From positions 78,631,805 through 78,695,804 of the forward strand of contig CAMZMU010000027.1 in NCBI GenBank assembly GCA_947311845.1: 64,000 nt of DNA, read 5' to 3'. Positions 1-10,324 of this stretch are shown piece after piece. A program made the position numbers and the translations under genes. Within the stretch, counting starts at the first letter, position 1, and every line of letters starts with the position of its first letter. Origin of the DNA: Poa pratensis (Eukaryota > Streptophyta > Magnoliopsida > Poales > Poaceae). The notes beneath the pieces were generated by a model. It made no database searches. It was not told where the DNA came from and saw only the letters and a list, made by a program, of their open reading frames with translations.

Positions 1-2529
1 TGCCGAAAGTATCCACGTGTTTTTCTTTAATCCAGAAGTCAGTCTTCTCCGGGTATTCTGAGCGTAAAATATCCATGTGTTCCACGATATACGGAGCCAC
101 CAATCTGGAATTTTGTAGAACTGTGTAGTGTGCTTGAGTGAAAGAATGCCGTCCATACTTCTTGTTGCTTTCTTTCCTGGCGCGATTGAGGAACACCGAT
201 GGGCTTAAGATCTGGAAGAAAGTCAACACAGAACTCAATGACCTCTCTGTTCCATAGCCCTTGGACATGCTTCCTTCTGGCCTAGCACGGTTATGAACGT
301 ATTTCTTTAAGACTCCCATGAACTCTCAAAGGGGAACATGTTGTGTAGAAATACAGGACCGAGAATGGAAATCTCTTCGACTAGGTGAACTATGAGGTGC
401 GTCATAATATTGAAGAAGGCCGGTGGAAACACCAACTCAAAGCTGACAAGACATTGGACCACACCCGTCTGTAAACTTGGTAGAGTTGCTGGATCGATTA
501 CCTTCTGAGAAATTGCATTCAGGAATGCACATAGCTTGACAATGGGTACTCGAACGTTTTCCGGTAGAAGCCCCCTCAATGCAACAGGAAGTAATTGTGT
601 CATAATCACGTGGCAGTCATGAGACTTCAGGTTTTGGAACTTTTTCTCTGCCATGTTTATTATTCCCTTTATATTCGACGAGTAGCCAGACGGGACCTTG
701 ATACTGCTCAGGACTTGAAAAAAGATCTCCTTCTCTTCTTTGGTAAGAGCGTAGCTGGAAGTACCTTGATACTTCTCTGAATTCAGGTTGTCTCTTCCGT
801 GGTGCGTACTTTGCTGGTCCTGCCGTGCATCCGCTGTATCTTTCGTCTTCCCATACACGCCTAAGAAGTTTAGCAGGTTCACGCAAAGATTTTTCGTCAC
901 GTGCATCACGTCGATTGCAGAGCGAACCTCTAGATTTCCCAATAGGGTAAATCCCAAAATATAGATTTCTTTTTCCACAAGGGTACGCGCTTGTTTGCGT
1001 CTTTCGGAACATTTAGACTGCCAGGACCCTTTCCAAATATTACTTCCAAATCCTTGACCATGCCATATACAACATCACCATCACGACGTGTAGGCTTCGT
1101 CGGATATCTGCCAACCTTTGAAGTGCTTGCCTCCGTTTCTTACGTGATGCATGGTTGGAAGAAACTGACGATGCCCCATGTACACAATCTTGTTACCTAT
1201 ATATGCACTGTCAGTCTTATCTAAACAGTGCGTGCATGCATTGTATCCCTTGTTCGACTGTCCTGAAATGTTACTAAGAGCAGGCCAATCATTGATGGTT
1301 ACAAACAGCAACGCTCGTAGGGGAAATTCCTCTTGTTTGTACTCATCCCACACACGTACACCTTCGTCAGACCACAACTGTAAAAGTTCGTCAACTAATG
1401 GCCTCAGATAACATCAATGTCGTTGCCGGGTTGTTTCGGTCCTTGGATAAGCACTGGCATCATAATATACTTTTGCTTCATGCACAACCAAGGAGGAAGG
1501 TTATAGATACATAGAGTCACGGGCCAGGTGCTATGACTGCTGCTCTGCTCCCCAAACGGATTCAAGCCATCTGTACTTAGACCAAACTTAAGTTCCTTGC
1601 GTCAGCTGCAAAATCCCCAAACGCACTGTCGATTTTTCTCCACTGAGACCCATCAGCGGGGTGTCTGAGCATCTCGTCTTCCTTACGGTCTTCTTTGTGC
1701 CATCGCAACAACTTGGCATGCTCTTTGTTTCGGAACAAACGTTTCAACCGTGGTATTATAGGAGCATACCACATCACCTTCGCGGGAACCCTCTTCCTGG
1801 GGCTCGGCTCGCCCTCAATATCACCTGGGTCATCTCGCGCGATCTTATACCGCAATGCACCGCATATCGGGCATGCATTCAAATTCTCGTACTTCTCACC
1901 GCGGTAGAGGATGCAGTCATTGATGCATGCATGTATCTTCTGCACCTCTAATCCTAGAGGGCAGACAATCTTCTTTGCTTCGTACGTGCTGTGGGGCATT
2001 TCATTATTCCTCGGAAGATTCTTCTTAAATATTTGTAGCAACTCTTAAATGCCTTGTCAGATATTCCATTCTTTGCCTTCCACTGCAGCAATTCCAGGGT
2101 GGTACCTAGCTTTTTCTGGTCATCTTCACAATTTGGGTACAACGGTTTTTTGTGATCCTCTAACATGCGCTCCAGCTTCGACCACTCGTTTTTAGTTACG
2201 CTGTTCATCACGAATGACCTGACGAAGATCATCATCGTCGACTGATCAACAATGACCTCATGCTCTTCCCCCATTGTAGTATCACCGTGTTCATCAAAGA
2301 ACACGGGATAGTTGTCATCATCCTCTTCTTCAGGGTTTTCCATTATAACCCATCTTTCTCCGTGCTTGGTCCAACAAAAATAATTGGGCATGAAGCCTTG
2401 TCGCAACAAGTGGGAGTGTATGGTTCTTACGCTCGGGTAATTCCTGTTATTCCGACATTCATCACATGGACAAATCATAAAACCATTTTTCAGCTTGTTT
2501 AACTTAACCACATCGAGAAAACGATGCAT
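1..2529 (-). pseudogene. TNP2-like CACTA transposase, partial and frame-broken
   Basis: The order of domains on the minus strand matches plant CACTA transposases. The N-terminal transposase-associated domain (about 2529-2280) has a C-rich motif (CPCDECRNNR) and 'HLLRQGF'. Linker sequence follows at 2041-1577. The TNP2 core is at about 1377-1081 ('LLFVTINDWPALSNISGQ', then CTHC). The DUF4218-type domain is at about 1012-307 ('HVTKNLCVNLL', 'HDCHVIMTQLLPVALRGLLP'), and coding resemblance ('NRARPEGSM') continues leftwards through position 1. The reading frame changes several times, so this copy is either multi-exon or decayed; the stops suggest decay. It would bind the TIR and subterminal repeats and cut the element out in the nucleus. 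The C-terminus is outside the window. Confidence 0.82.
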
Positions 2530-2559
2530 GCCATCAATGAACTCGGGACATCATCGATC

Positions 2560-3400
2560 ACCGTACATCCATTCTCGGCTCATCTGCATTACATAAATAT
2601 ATAAAAAAAACCATTGCACTAGCTAAATAATGAATAGAGATACGTGACCAAATTAATTTATACAAGTTCATCACATTAAAATCAAAGTAGAGTAGTGCCC
2701 AAATGTAATACATAGTTCTCACGAAACATGCATCAATCGAAACTAACATACAACTATCTAAAAAAATTAAATCCAATAACAAATGCGATCAGAATCGCAA
2801 CCAAGGTACGTCAAGTTGGTCGGCATGATTGTTATAAACACGAAACAAAATAAATAGTTAAAAAGATATACCACATCCGAATCATAGACCGGACGAGGGC
2901 CGACGGGGACGGATATCAAAACCATGACACTATACATATATAAAAAACATAAGAAAATTATGCAAGAAATAATTATGCATCTAAATCATATAACTAACAA
3001 TTTTTAAAATAATAGATAAAAAAGAGGCTCACCGAGGTGGTGTCGGTGACGGAGCGGCGCGGGCGATCGACGGCGGTGAGGAAGGGGACACTATATGGAA
3101 CCACAAATTATATTTTAATTTGAGCTCAAAATGCATATAAAACAAATGAAATCCCTAACTTAGGCATTTCATCAAACACCTTGCAAGCACCACCAAAATC
3201 AAACTTGCTAAACTTGCACGAAAATGAGCTAAACTTGAAATGCCGGAAGACAAGATGAAGAAGTTGCTAAGCCTTGTATAGGGTGCCACCAATCTTGACA
3301 AATGTTGGAGAAAAAATGGGTGAACTAGAACTTGGGAGAGAGGAAAAATGGAGTTGGGGTCGAGTTGCTCCAAAATGGAGCTGGCTCGGGGTGGAAGATA
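2560..3400. other. CACTA 5' internal non-coding region
   Basis: AT-rich sequence between the transposase N-terminus and the subterminal repeats. No convincing gene was seen. A short GC-rich patch near 3040-3090 may belong to a 5' leader. The small open frames here have no recognisable domains. Confidence 0.5.
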
Positions 3401-3404
3401 TAGG

Positions 3405-3691
3405 CAGGACCTTTAGTACCGGTTTTACTTACCAACCGGTAGTAAAGGGCATGACGTGGGGCCACTGACCGCTGCCTGCGGGCTGCACCCTTTTAGTACC
3501 GGTTTGTATTAACAACCGGTACTAAAAGGTGTCCTTTAGTACCGGTTGTTAATACCAACCGGTACTAAAGGTCCTCGCCGCGGGGCCCTTGCTGGCGCCC
3601 AAGCCCAACCGGTGCTAATGCCCCCTTTAGTACCGGTTTTTGTTGCAACCGGTACTAAAGGGGCGCACCAATGCCTCTGTTTCTACTAGTG
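3405..3691. repeat. CACTA subterminal hairpin repeats and terminal inverted repeat
   Basis: Four inverted repeats built from TTTAGTACCGGTT and its complement AACCGGTACTAAA occur at about 3412-3448, 3490-3528, 3533-3570 and 3624-3660. Each can fold into a stem with a short variable loop. They are followed by the CACTA terminus ending at 3691. In the CACTA family such repeats are the transposase binding sites; that role is inferred here from position and form. Confidence 0.8.
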
Positions 3692-6062
3692 ATAGTACAA
3701 GCTCTCGCACGTAAAGGAGTGCACGGTCACTATATAAATTTAATCTATGACTGTATTTCCTCACCTACCTATTCAGTTATCATAAATGGTCAACCGTTTG
3801 CGAGATTTAGCAGCAATAGAGGTATACGACAAGGTTGTCCCCTCTCGCCGTACCTTTTTGTCTTCACAATCAATGAGCTGTCGCTAACCCTCCAAGAAGC
3901 TATGAACAATAACTCCCTTCAGGGGGTGGTTTTAGGACCAAATTGCCCTCGCATTCACTCTCTTCTTTTTGCCGATGACTTACTTATATGCGGGGAGGCT
4001 ACATTACAAGAGGCAACAGCTATGAAACAAATCCTGGATTCTTTTTGCTCAGTTTCGGGGCAAACACCTAACTGGTCAAAATCAGGAATAATATTTAGTA
4101 AAAATGTCCCACCAACGAATGCAGATGCCATCAAGAACATCTTCCCTGTGCAAGAAATGGACGCTTCCTTCATTCACTTGGGCCACCCTCTTATCCCTCC
4201 GGCTAAAAATAGAACTTTAGCATATAATTTTGTTCTTGACAAATTCAAATCAAAACTAAACACATATAAAGCAGACAAACTTTCTCACGCTGCACGCTTG
4301 GAGCTAATTAAATCGGTCTTCTCTTCTATTCCAGTTTACTACATGTCTAATATTCTTTTCACCAAGAAATTCATTTCAAAACTCACGTCCATTATTAGAA
4401 ATTTCTGGTGGACTGGTATAAGAGATGAAACTAAAACAAAAAGCCTTTGCTTGAGAGCTTGGAAGGATCTTTGTGCGCCAAAAAAAGAAGGGGTACTGGG
4501 TATTAGAAACCTTCAAGCAGTAAATCAAAGCCTCATTCTTATGGCAGCCTGGCGCATAGCACAAAATCCCAACGACCATCTCCATCGTGTTTTACAAGCA
4601 AAATATTTCCATGATTCCTCAATCTGGAGACCCAATTCCAATGTGCCAAAATCTGCCTTCTGGGCTTCCATTCTTAAAGTTCTTCCAATTCTGAAAGCCC
4701 ACACTTCTTATCAATTAACACAAGGAAACATATCCATTTGGAACACGCCGTGGTAGCCTTCTTGGGCTTCCATCTACGATGACTTAATTATCCAAGAACC
4801 TGGCTTCAACTATCCAGCAACTGTAAAAGATCTTTGGCTTCCTAACCAGAAAGTCTGGAATAACAATCTAATTGACACTTTATTTACCCCTTCGGCAGCT
4901 CTTTACATCAAGCAAAACCCCTATTATTTATACTGATGATCAAGACTTGCTATGTTGGAACCTAACACAAAACGGTAAATGCAGCACAAAATTTGCTTAG
5001 TATGCGTGTCTTTAGGTACTGTATGAGCAACGACAAGAAGAACGCCCGAGAACTCCTGCTCCACAAACAATACAATTGCTTATGCAGGTTTGGAAATCCA
5101 AGGAGATTATTCCAAGAATACAAACTTTTGCCTGGCGATTTCTCGGAAAGGCGCTTCCCACAGGGGCTCAAGCAGGAAGGTATTCAAAACACATTGATAA
5201 ATTTTGTTGCAGGTGTGGTATGCTAGAAGATGAGGTACACCTCTTTTTTACCTGTCCTTTTGTCAAAGCTGCTTGGTTTATTGCCCCTTGGTACATCAGA
5301 ATGGAACTCATTGTTACTAATTGCACCACTCTTACAGAAATAATTATAACTTTACTTACAATGAATCATCCTTATGCAACTTTACCTAATATCCTTACTT
5401 TTATGTGGTGCATTTGGAAGTCCAGAAATGATATGCTTTTTCAACGAAATAAGGGTGAACCCTATCAGATTTCTATTAACTCCCAAGCTCTTATAAAAAA
5501 CCTTGAACTTTGTAATTCTACTTCTAATAAGCAGGAAGGCTACCAGATGCAAAGACAGGTGCCTGTAGTTCCTCCGACAAACCCATCACAGGGACAAACC
5601 TTACAATCTGTCTCATCACTACAGGGAATACTAATTTTTACAGATGCATCTTGGAAAGAAAACAATTTGGCAGGTTCAATACAACAAGGAGCATCAGGTC
5701 TGGGAGTCTATATCCGAAACAATTCGGATCACAGCAAATGGTGCATCAGGATACAAGCTTCAACGCATCAGCAAACTACAGTATTTCAAGCAGAGGCAAC
5801 ATCTCTCTTATTAGCGGCGCATATCGCAAATATTCTTAAATTTGTCAGGCCAACCTTCTTAACGGACAACCAGGTACTTGCCAAGATAGCAGCAGCAAGA
5901 AGAATTGATCATCCTCTCCTGCACTGGAATGCTAGAGAGCTCCTAGCACAATTTTTCAGGACTACATCTAGTGCTTCAACACAGGTTTATCATATATCCA
6001 GGAAACTACATGGAGAGGCTCACCAATGTGCAACACATGCTCTTAGACTTAGCCTAAATTAG
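3692..6062 (+). pseudogene. LINE ORF2 remnant: reverse transcriptase, zf-RVT, RNase H
   Basis: The RT segment (3692-4756) shows 'GIRQGCPLSPYLF' and the catalytic 'FADDL' (about 3968-3982), as in plant L1-type RT. A TAG interrupts after 'IWNTPW' at 4756, coding resemblance continues to about 4935, and then the frame changes. From 5076 a zinc-binding RT-associated domain appears (CRCGMLEDEVHLFFTC). An RNase H domain follows from about 5627, with acidic residues in 'ILIFTDASWKE', 'FQAEATSLLLA' and 'FLTDNQVLAK'. The last frame ends at 6062. A C-terminal RNase H is usual in plant L1-like LINEs. The product would copy LINE RNA at nicked genomic DNA; this copy is broken. Confidence 0.85.
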
Positions 6063-6227
6063 CCTATTTACATATGCTTAAATTCAGCTCACTCCCGAGA
6101 TGACTGTCCCATATTGTCTATTTTACAACATGTACATCTCCAGGACTTTGTAATATTTGTTGCCTGGTGCAGCTGAGCTGAATGAAATTTGGCGCCTTTG
6201 GCGCCACTGTTTGTTCAAAAAAATAAA
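3692..6227 (+). mobile_element. LINE (non-LTR retrotransposon), 5' part missing or displaced
   Basis: A plus-strand non-LTR element with reverse transcriptase, zinc-binding RT-associated domain and RNase H. It ends in an A-rich tail (about 6216-6227) after the GC-rich motif GGCGCCTTTGGCGCCACTG. Its left side is cut exactly by the CACTA end at 3691, so ORF1, the endonuclease and the start of RT must lie beyond the CACTA element or be lost. Several frame breaks make this copy inactive. Confidence 0.85.
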
Positions 6228-6566
6228 GGCACGTGGTTCATCTTTCACAGTCCGTACGGTCACGTACGGATCGTACCGTAGGAAAAAGGCATTAGCTGCA
6301 CTTTTGAGCATCGTTTTACAATAGATTATAACTAATCCATCACATTAACTTCCAATCAGTTAAAGTGCTTCTTCCACAAGCAACTCAACCAGACAGCGCA
6401 TTGGCAATTTGGTCTGACCATTTTTTTTTTACCAGGGAACCGTAGTCAAAAAAAATTGGTCCGACCATTACGAAAATTCCTATCTATGCTCGCTTTATAT
6501 ATGCATCTTTCTATTTGTCTAGAGTTTAGAATAAAATGACATGAATATTGTACGAAGACTTAATTA
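6228..6566. other. Intergenic, no gene seen; holds a micro-insertion
   Basis: No coding signal. It contains the short poly(T)/poly(A)-bounded insertion at 6409-6469 described separately. From about 6440 onward it begins to resemble 8520-8600. Confidence 0.5.
6409..6469 (+). repeat. Micro-insertion flanked by a 14-bp near-perfect direct repeat
   Basis: The 14-mers TTGGTCTGACCATT (6409-6422) and TTGGTCCGACCATT (6456-6469) bracket about 33 bases that begin with T's and end in a run of A's. A target duplication plus an A-run is the signature of target-primed retroposition of a severely 5'-truncated transcript. The related copy near 8536-8552 has the corresponding sequence without the insertion, which supports insertion after the local duplication. 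Confidence 0.5.
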
Positions 6567-7215
6567 CTCCCTCCTTACAATATGTTGTGTATTATTCCAA
6601 GTCAAACTTTGTAAAATTTGACCGAACAATCTAGAAAAAATACCAACCTCTATTGTATCATGGTTACGACCACCACGAAATATATTTTCATACATATATG
6701 CATTTGGTATTGTTGATATTGATGTTTTTATTGTTATACTTGACCAAATTTTAAGTTTGATTTTGAACAAAACAAAAAACAAGCAACATATTTTGAATCA
6801 CCGCATCACCTTCATTTCTGACCACCCTTCTCTTGCTTACCCGTAGTTGCTTAGACAAGACTCCACTCGATCGCCGCCGACTGTGAAGTCAAGGAAACGG
6901 GCGCAACCAGTTAGAAAATTCACTTCTGAAAAAGTGCCTATAAATATACTTGTTGGTGAAGAAACGAGCATGCAGGCATGTATGTAAGTTTGAAGTCTGC
7001 TCGTGGTGGAACATGGTTCTACATTCAACAACTATGTATTGTGAAAGCAGCGTCTGAACTGGTCTGAACTCTCAAGCTGCAGGAGTAAGCAAAATGCCGT
7101 GCGTTGGTCGCGACTTGCTGCTCAAGTTAATAATCTATAATCTATGTGTACGTTGTTGACAAGGACCTGCAGCACCGAAATGATACTGAAAGCAAAGTTT
7201 CAAAATACATCTCTC
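6440..7215. repeat. Copy A of a diverged local tandem duplication
   Basis: This matches 8520-8915 in the same order: TTATATATGCATCTTTC, then CCTATAAATATACTTGTTGGTGAAG, then GGAACATGGTTCTAC, then CTCAAGTTAATAATCTAT. Copy A contains roughly 0.4 kb of extra sequence (about 6545-6925), including the MITE-like insertion. No protein is encoded in either copy. The TATAAATA motif could mark a former promoter, which is only a guess. Confidence 0.7.
6567..6795. mobile_element. Degenerate Mariner/Stowaway-like MITE
   Basis: It starts with TACTCCCTCC, the Stowaway end preceded by TA, followed by a TTGACC-rich stretch (GTCAAACTTTGTAAAATTTGACC). The interior is partly self-complementary and ends near 6795 in TTTGACTT/AACATATT-like sequence without a clean GGAGGGAGTA end. 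The right border is uncertain. Confidence 0.4.
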
Positions 7216-7559
7216 GCAATGTCTTGCTAATTTGGTCATTGAACCTGTTTGGCGATTCAGGAATGCAACGATGCCGGCCGAGATTACATGCTACTCTCAC
7301 TAACATATGGACCTCACGTGTAAGATCCTTCTTCCTCAATCTTTCTCCTGCTGCCTCACTCTCTGTCCTTCGTCCCAGGTTTGCCCGCACCTCTCACCTA
7401 CGACGTCGGCCGGCCGGAACACAGAACGGAAAGCACCATTGGCGACGACGTACTCACGTCAAATCGATTGATTTTGTTGCTAATCCCGAAAAAAATCGAG
7501 GAAATTAATATGTGACCTCGAATTGTCGACCGGAGACCCGCTCCAAATCCCGCCTCTGC

Positions 7560-7665
7560 TGGGAGGACAGAGAGTGCGGCGGCGACGCGCCGTTGTAGCG
7601 TTCCCAGCGGCCGACGCGCCATTGTAGCGTTGCCTGAGCCGAGGACAGAGAGTGCGGCGGCGAGG
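7560..7665. repeat. Short GC-rich tandem repeat, period about 78 bp
   Basis: GAGGACAGAGAGTGCGGCGG occurs at about 7563 and again at about 7641, with related GACGCGCC(G/A)TTGTAGCGTT motifs between. It is local tandem structure in a GC-rich patch. The long frames crossing it are low-complexity and not supported as genes. Confidence 0.5.
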
Positions 7666-7899
7666 CGGCCTCCCAATGGCGCGGATCCTGGCATTGGCGA
7701 GCGCCACGAGCGGCTAGCTTGAGGCAAGCACGAGACACGACCGATCGACCGGGGCCATGCTCGGTCAAACTGGTCGTGCACACCTTCCTGGAGGAGAAAA
7801 AGACCCATGGCATTCCTGGGCAAGCTGGCAAGGCAGGAGTTGGATAAAATCAGTCTCCCCCTCGAGGAGATCCAGGGTTCGTGGGAGCCAAGGCACATC

Positions 7900-8195
7900 A
7901 CTTTGTCCGGTCCATCGGTGGGAAGGTTAGTACTCAGTGCTCTGACATGCTCAAGGTTGGAACCGGCATCTTTCGTCGACATCTTTGGTAATTTTGCTTC
8001 CAACCTAATAACATCGAGAGCTTTCTTGATGGATGGTCGCATGGTGGGATCGGGGTGAGCATACCGTAGTCCCAGCCCAAGCACAGTCTTCTTCTCGTGA
8101 TCGATGTTCCGTTCACCCTTGTGCAGCTTCGCGTCAGCAACATCGAGAATCTTACCACCGTGGTACAAATCCCTTACCCGCTTTCGAGTAGGCCC
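7900..8195 (-). pseudogene. Lectin-type receptor-like kinase, C-terminal kinase fragment
   Basis: The minus-strand frame reads RDLYHGGKILDVADAKLHKG, then 'VLGLGLRYAHPDPTMRPSI' and 'LDVIRLEAKLP'. This is the end of the kinase domain (subdomains X-XI, with the conserved H-P-x-x-x-R-P-S/T) in plant L-type lectin receptor kinases, where 'LWCAHPD..RPSI' is usual. Only about 90 residues remain. The catalytic loop, DFG, transmembrane segment and lectin domain are absent on both sides, and downstream sequence becomes GC-rich and unrelated. The intact protein would be a plasma-membrane receptor kinase; this is a relic without an obvious start. Confidence 0.75.
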
Positions 8196-8305
8196 CTTTG
8201 GTCAGTGAAGTAAATAGATCGATCTTGCATGCATATGTGAATATCTACAATTGTCTCATTTCACATCGTAGAGAACAATACCATTGGCGGAGTTATGTGA
8301 CTGTC

Positions 8306-8307
<2 letters not shown>

Positions 8308-8364
<57 letters not shown>
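8308..8364. repeat. Homopolymer run of 57 C
   Basis: An uninterrupted run of C from 8308 to 8364, followed by GAA and short CCA repeats. Runs of this length are rare in plant DNA, can form i-motif or G-quadruplex structures, and are prone to assembly error. The frames giving poly-proline or poly-glycine across it are artefacts. Confidence 0.95.
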
Positions 8365-8365
<1 letters not shown>

Positions 8366-8519
8366 AACCACCACCACCACTTTGGAGAATTAGTGAAGGA
8401 CCGTTTTTTGTACGGGATTGGATGCAAGAAAGTAGAGTCTTCCAGACTTTGTCAGGAAGCTCTACCACTGTTATAATACCCACCATGCCTATGACTCTAT
8501 GGTTGTTTACCATGACACC

Positions 8520-8915
8520 AACAATCGGAGACTGGCAATTCAGTCAGACTATTACGACAATTTTTTGTCTATACACGCATTATATATGCATCTTTCCTTA
8601 GAGTAAAATGGTTATGTGCACTTCACGAAAACGTGCCTATAAATATACTTGTTGGTGAAGAAATGAGCATATGCGCAGGTACATTGGTTTGATGTTGGCT
8701 CATGATGGAACATGGTTCTACAATCTACATGTAACAACGATGTACTTGTGAAAGCAACGTCAGAACTGGTATGAACTTTCATGTTGTAGAAGTAAGCAAA
8801 ACGGTGTTGGTGAGACTTCTTGCTCAAGTTAATAATCTATTGTGTACGTTGACGAGGACTAGCAACATCCAAATTATCCTGGCCTAACGAGTAAGTTTTA
8901 AAAACATGCATCTGT
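8520..8915. repeat. Copy B of the diverged local tandem duplication
   Basis: Counterpart of 6440-7215, lacking the micro-insertion and the MITE-like block. Shared blocks include CGTGCCTATAAATATACTTG at about 8630 and CTCAAGTTAATAATCTAT at about 8823. The LecRK relic lies between the two copies. Confidence 0.7.
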
Positions 8916-8919
8916 AGTA

Positions 8920-9011
8920 CTCACTTCGTTCTAAACATGTATTTCTAGACATATTACAAGTATAGATAAATCTATAATAAATAGAAGTCATCTAATTTGA
9001 AACAGAGTGAG
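8920..9011. mobile_element. Stowaway-type MITE, diverged
   Basis: About 92 bp with ends CTCACTTCGTTCTAAA and TTTGAAACAGAGTGAG (imperfect inverted repeats), flanked by TA on both sides (8918-8919 and 9012-9013). It is non-coding and would rely on Mariner transposase in trans. Confidence 0.75.
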
Positions 9012-9206
9012 TAGTAATTAGTAGCCGGCCGCCTGGCTCGCACGTTAGAGGTGCTCCTCTACCTACACATCATGCGAATTTTGGCTGAGCCAAAGCAAAA
9101 CAATGGTTCCAGATTCAATGGTAAGATCACAAATTTGCACATCGATCCGTACAAGAAGTTAGAAACACAACAGCAATGTTAGGACCATTTCTCTAGAAAT
9201 TCGTAT

Positions 9207-9572
9207 TGGCTCTCGGGAGCATATGCTCCCGGGAGCCAATGCGCTGCTCTCCCATTTCTCTCCATGCCACACAAGCTGACAAAATAAAATTGCTGGTGGT
9301 CCGTGAGATTAAGTAAACTAGACAAAGCTTAGTTTGTGAGTTTGTCCCCTCTCCTATTTGGATGAATAAACTAATCCAAGTAGCCCCGGATAACTCTGAT
9401 CTTACTACTAATTTTAGCAGACTTGGTAGTAGAATCATGGGGATCCAGAGAAGACCTCTTGGAACTTTCCCGGAAGCAGCGCGCCCACGGATGCATTCTA
9501 ATTTTTTAATTAATCACGCCTGGTTGAGGGTAGTATTCTGTTTTGATGGAGTATATGCTCCTGTCTCCTGAG
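9207..9572. mobile_element. MITE-like element with GGAGCATATGCTCC-type ends
   Basis: The left end carries the palindrome CTCGGGAGCATATGCTCCCG (about 9212-9231). The right end carries GGAGTATATGCTCC (about 9548-9561), giving imperfect inverted ends about 365 bp apart. The interior has no domain. A similar GTGCATATG end pair bounds 21284-21663. Target duplications are unclear, so the borders are approximate. Confidence 0.4.
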
Positions 9573-9668
9573 TCGATGCTTACTTAATAATTTGCAGAGA
9601 GCAGAGCTCTTGACAGATTAGCTAACAGTTACGTAATGGAAACTGCATGCATACACGGCACGTATGTA

Positions 9669-9827
9669 CTCCCTCCGTTTCATAATATAAAATGTTTTAG
9701 TTTTTTCCACATTCACATGCACACATATATTTAGACACGTTTAACTGCATGTATTCATTCTTTTTAGCATGAATTTAGACATACATGTGTAACACCTAAA
9801 ACATCTTACATTGTGAAACGAAGGGAC
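9669..9827. mobile_element. Stowaway MITE
   Basis: Begins CTCCCTCCGTTTCATAATAT and ends with the imperfect complement GTGAAACGAAGGGAC, flanked by TA (9667-9668 and 9828-9829). The hairpin arms continue inwards with TTTTAG and CTAAAA. Non-coding. Confidence 0.88.
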
Positions 9828-9830
9828 TAA

Positions 9831-9958
9831 CTCCCTCCATTTTAAAATACTTGTCTTCCATTTGTCCAAATTTGGATGTACCTATACATAAAATTAGATG
9901 TATATAGGTATATCCAAATTTAGACAAATGGAAGATAAGTATTTTAAAACGGAGGGAG
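9831..9958. mobile_element. Stowaway MITE, near-perfect hairpin
   Basis: CTCCCTCCATTTTAAAATAC at the left and GTATTTTAAAACGGAGGGAG at the right. The arms stay complementary almost to the centre (CATTTGTCCAAATTTGGATG... with its inverse), so the whole element can fold into one hairpin. TA follows at 9959-9960. It abuts the Stowaway at 9669-9827. Confidence 0.88.
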
Positions 9959-10324
9959 TAGATTGCAACGGGTACTTGGAGGTTGAGTGGACGCAATTAG
10001 ATGAAACGAGATGTCTCAGTCATCGGGCCGTTGCTGGCAAGCAGCGGATGGATCCCGAACTGTATGTGCACCGGCAGATAATCTTGCCCACCCCGCTACT
10101 GATCTTTTCAAAAAAAAAACCGCTACTGATGCCATGACTAAATTAGTTAACTGCCGTGGATGAGTATCCCATTCCTCTATGATCTGTCCCGGATATAATC
10201 AGCACAATATGTTTGTCTACTTCGTAATGAGCCAAGAAGTGGCACCTGTGTGTGTGAATTGTGATGTTGATGTCCGGATCTTCACAAAATATAAAGCTCG
10301 GTCGACGGGTGTCCCGATGGCAAT
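9959..10324. other. Intergenic, nothing recognised
   Basis: No domain, inverted repeat or RNA gene was seen. Short open frames are unsupported. Confidence 0.5.

Larger units (their letters stand above)
1..3691 (-). mobile_element. CACTA (En/Spm) DNA transposon, one end plus most of the transposase
   Basis: The right boundary is a CACTA terminus: positions 3680-3691 read TTCTACTAGTG on the plus strand, which is CACTAGTAGAA on the minus strand. The minus-strand TNP2-type transposase runs from about 2529 leftwards past position 1, so 3691 is the 5' end of the element and its 3' end lies outside the window. Inside the terminus is a cluster of TTTAGTACCGGTT hairpins, typical of CACTA subterminal repeats. 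The element interrupts a LINE that starts directly at 3692. The 3-bp target duplication cannot be checked because the other end is missing. Family membership is strong; the subfamily is not determined. Confidence 0.88.

Noticed and set aside
8198..8601. Poly-proline and poly-glycine proteins near 8.3 kb
   Set aside because: Products of the 57-C run. The flanks have no domain, start context or splice signals.
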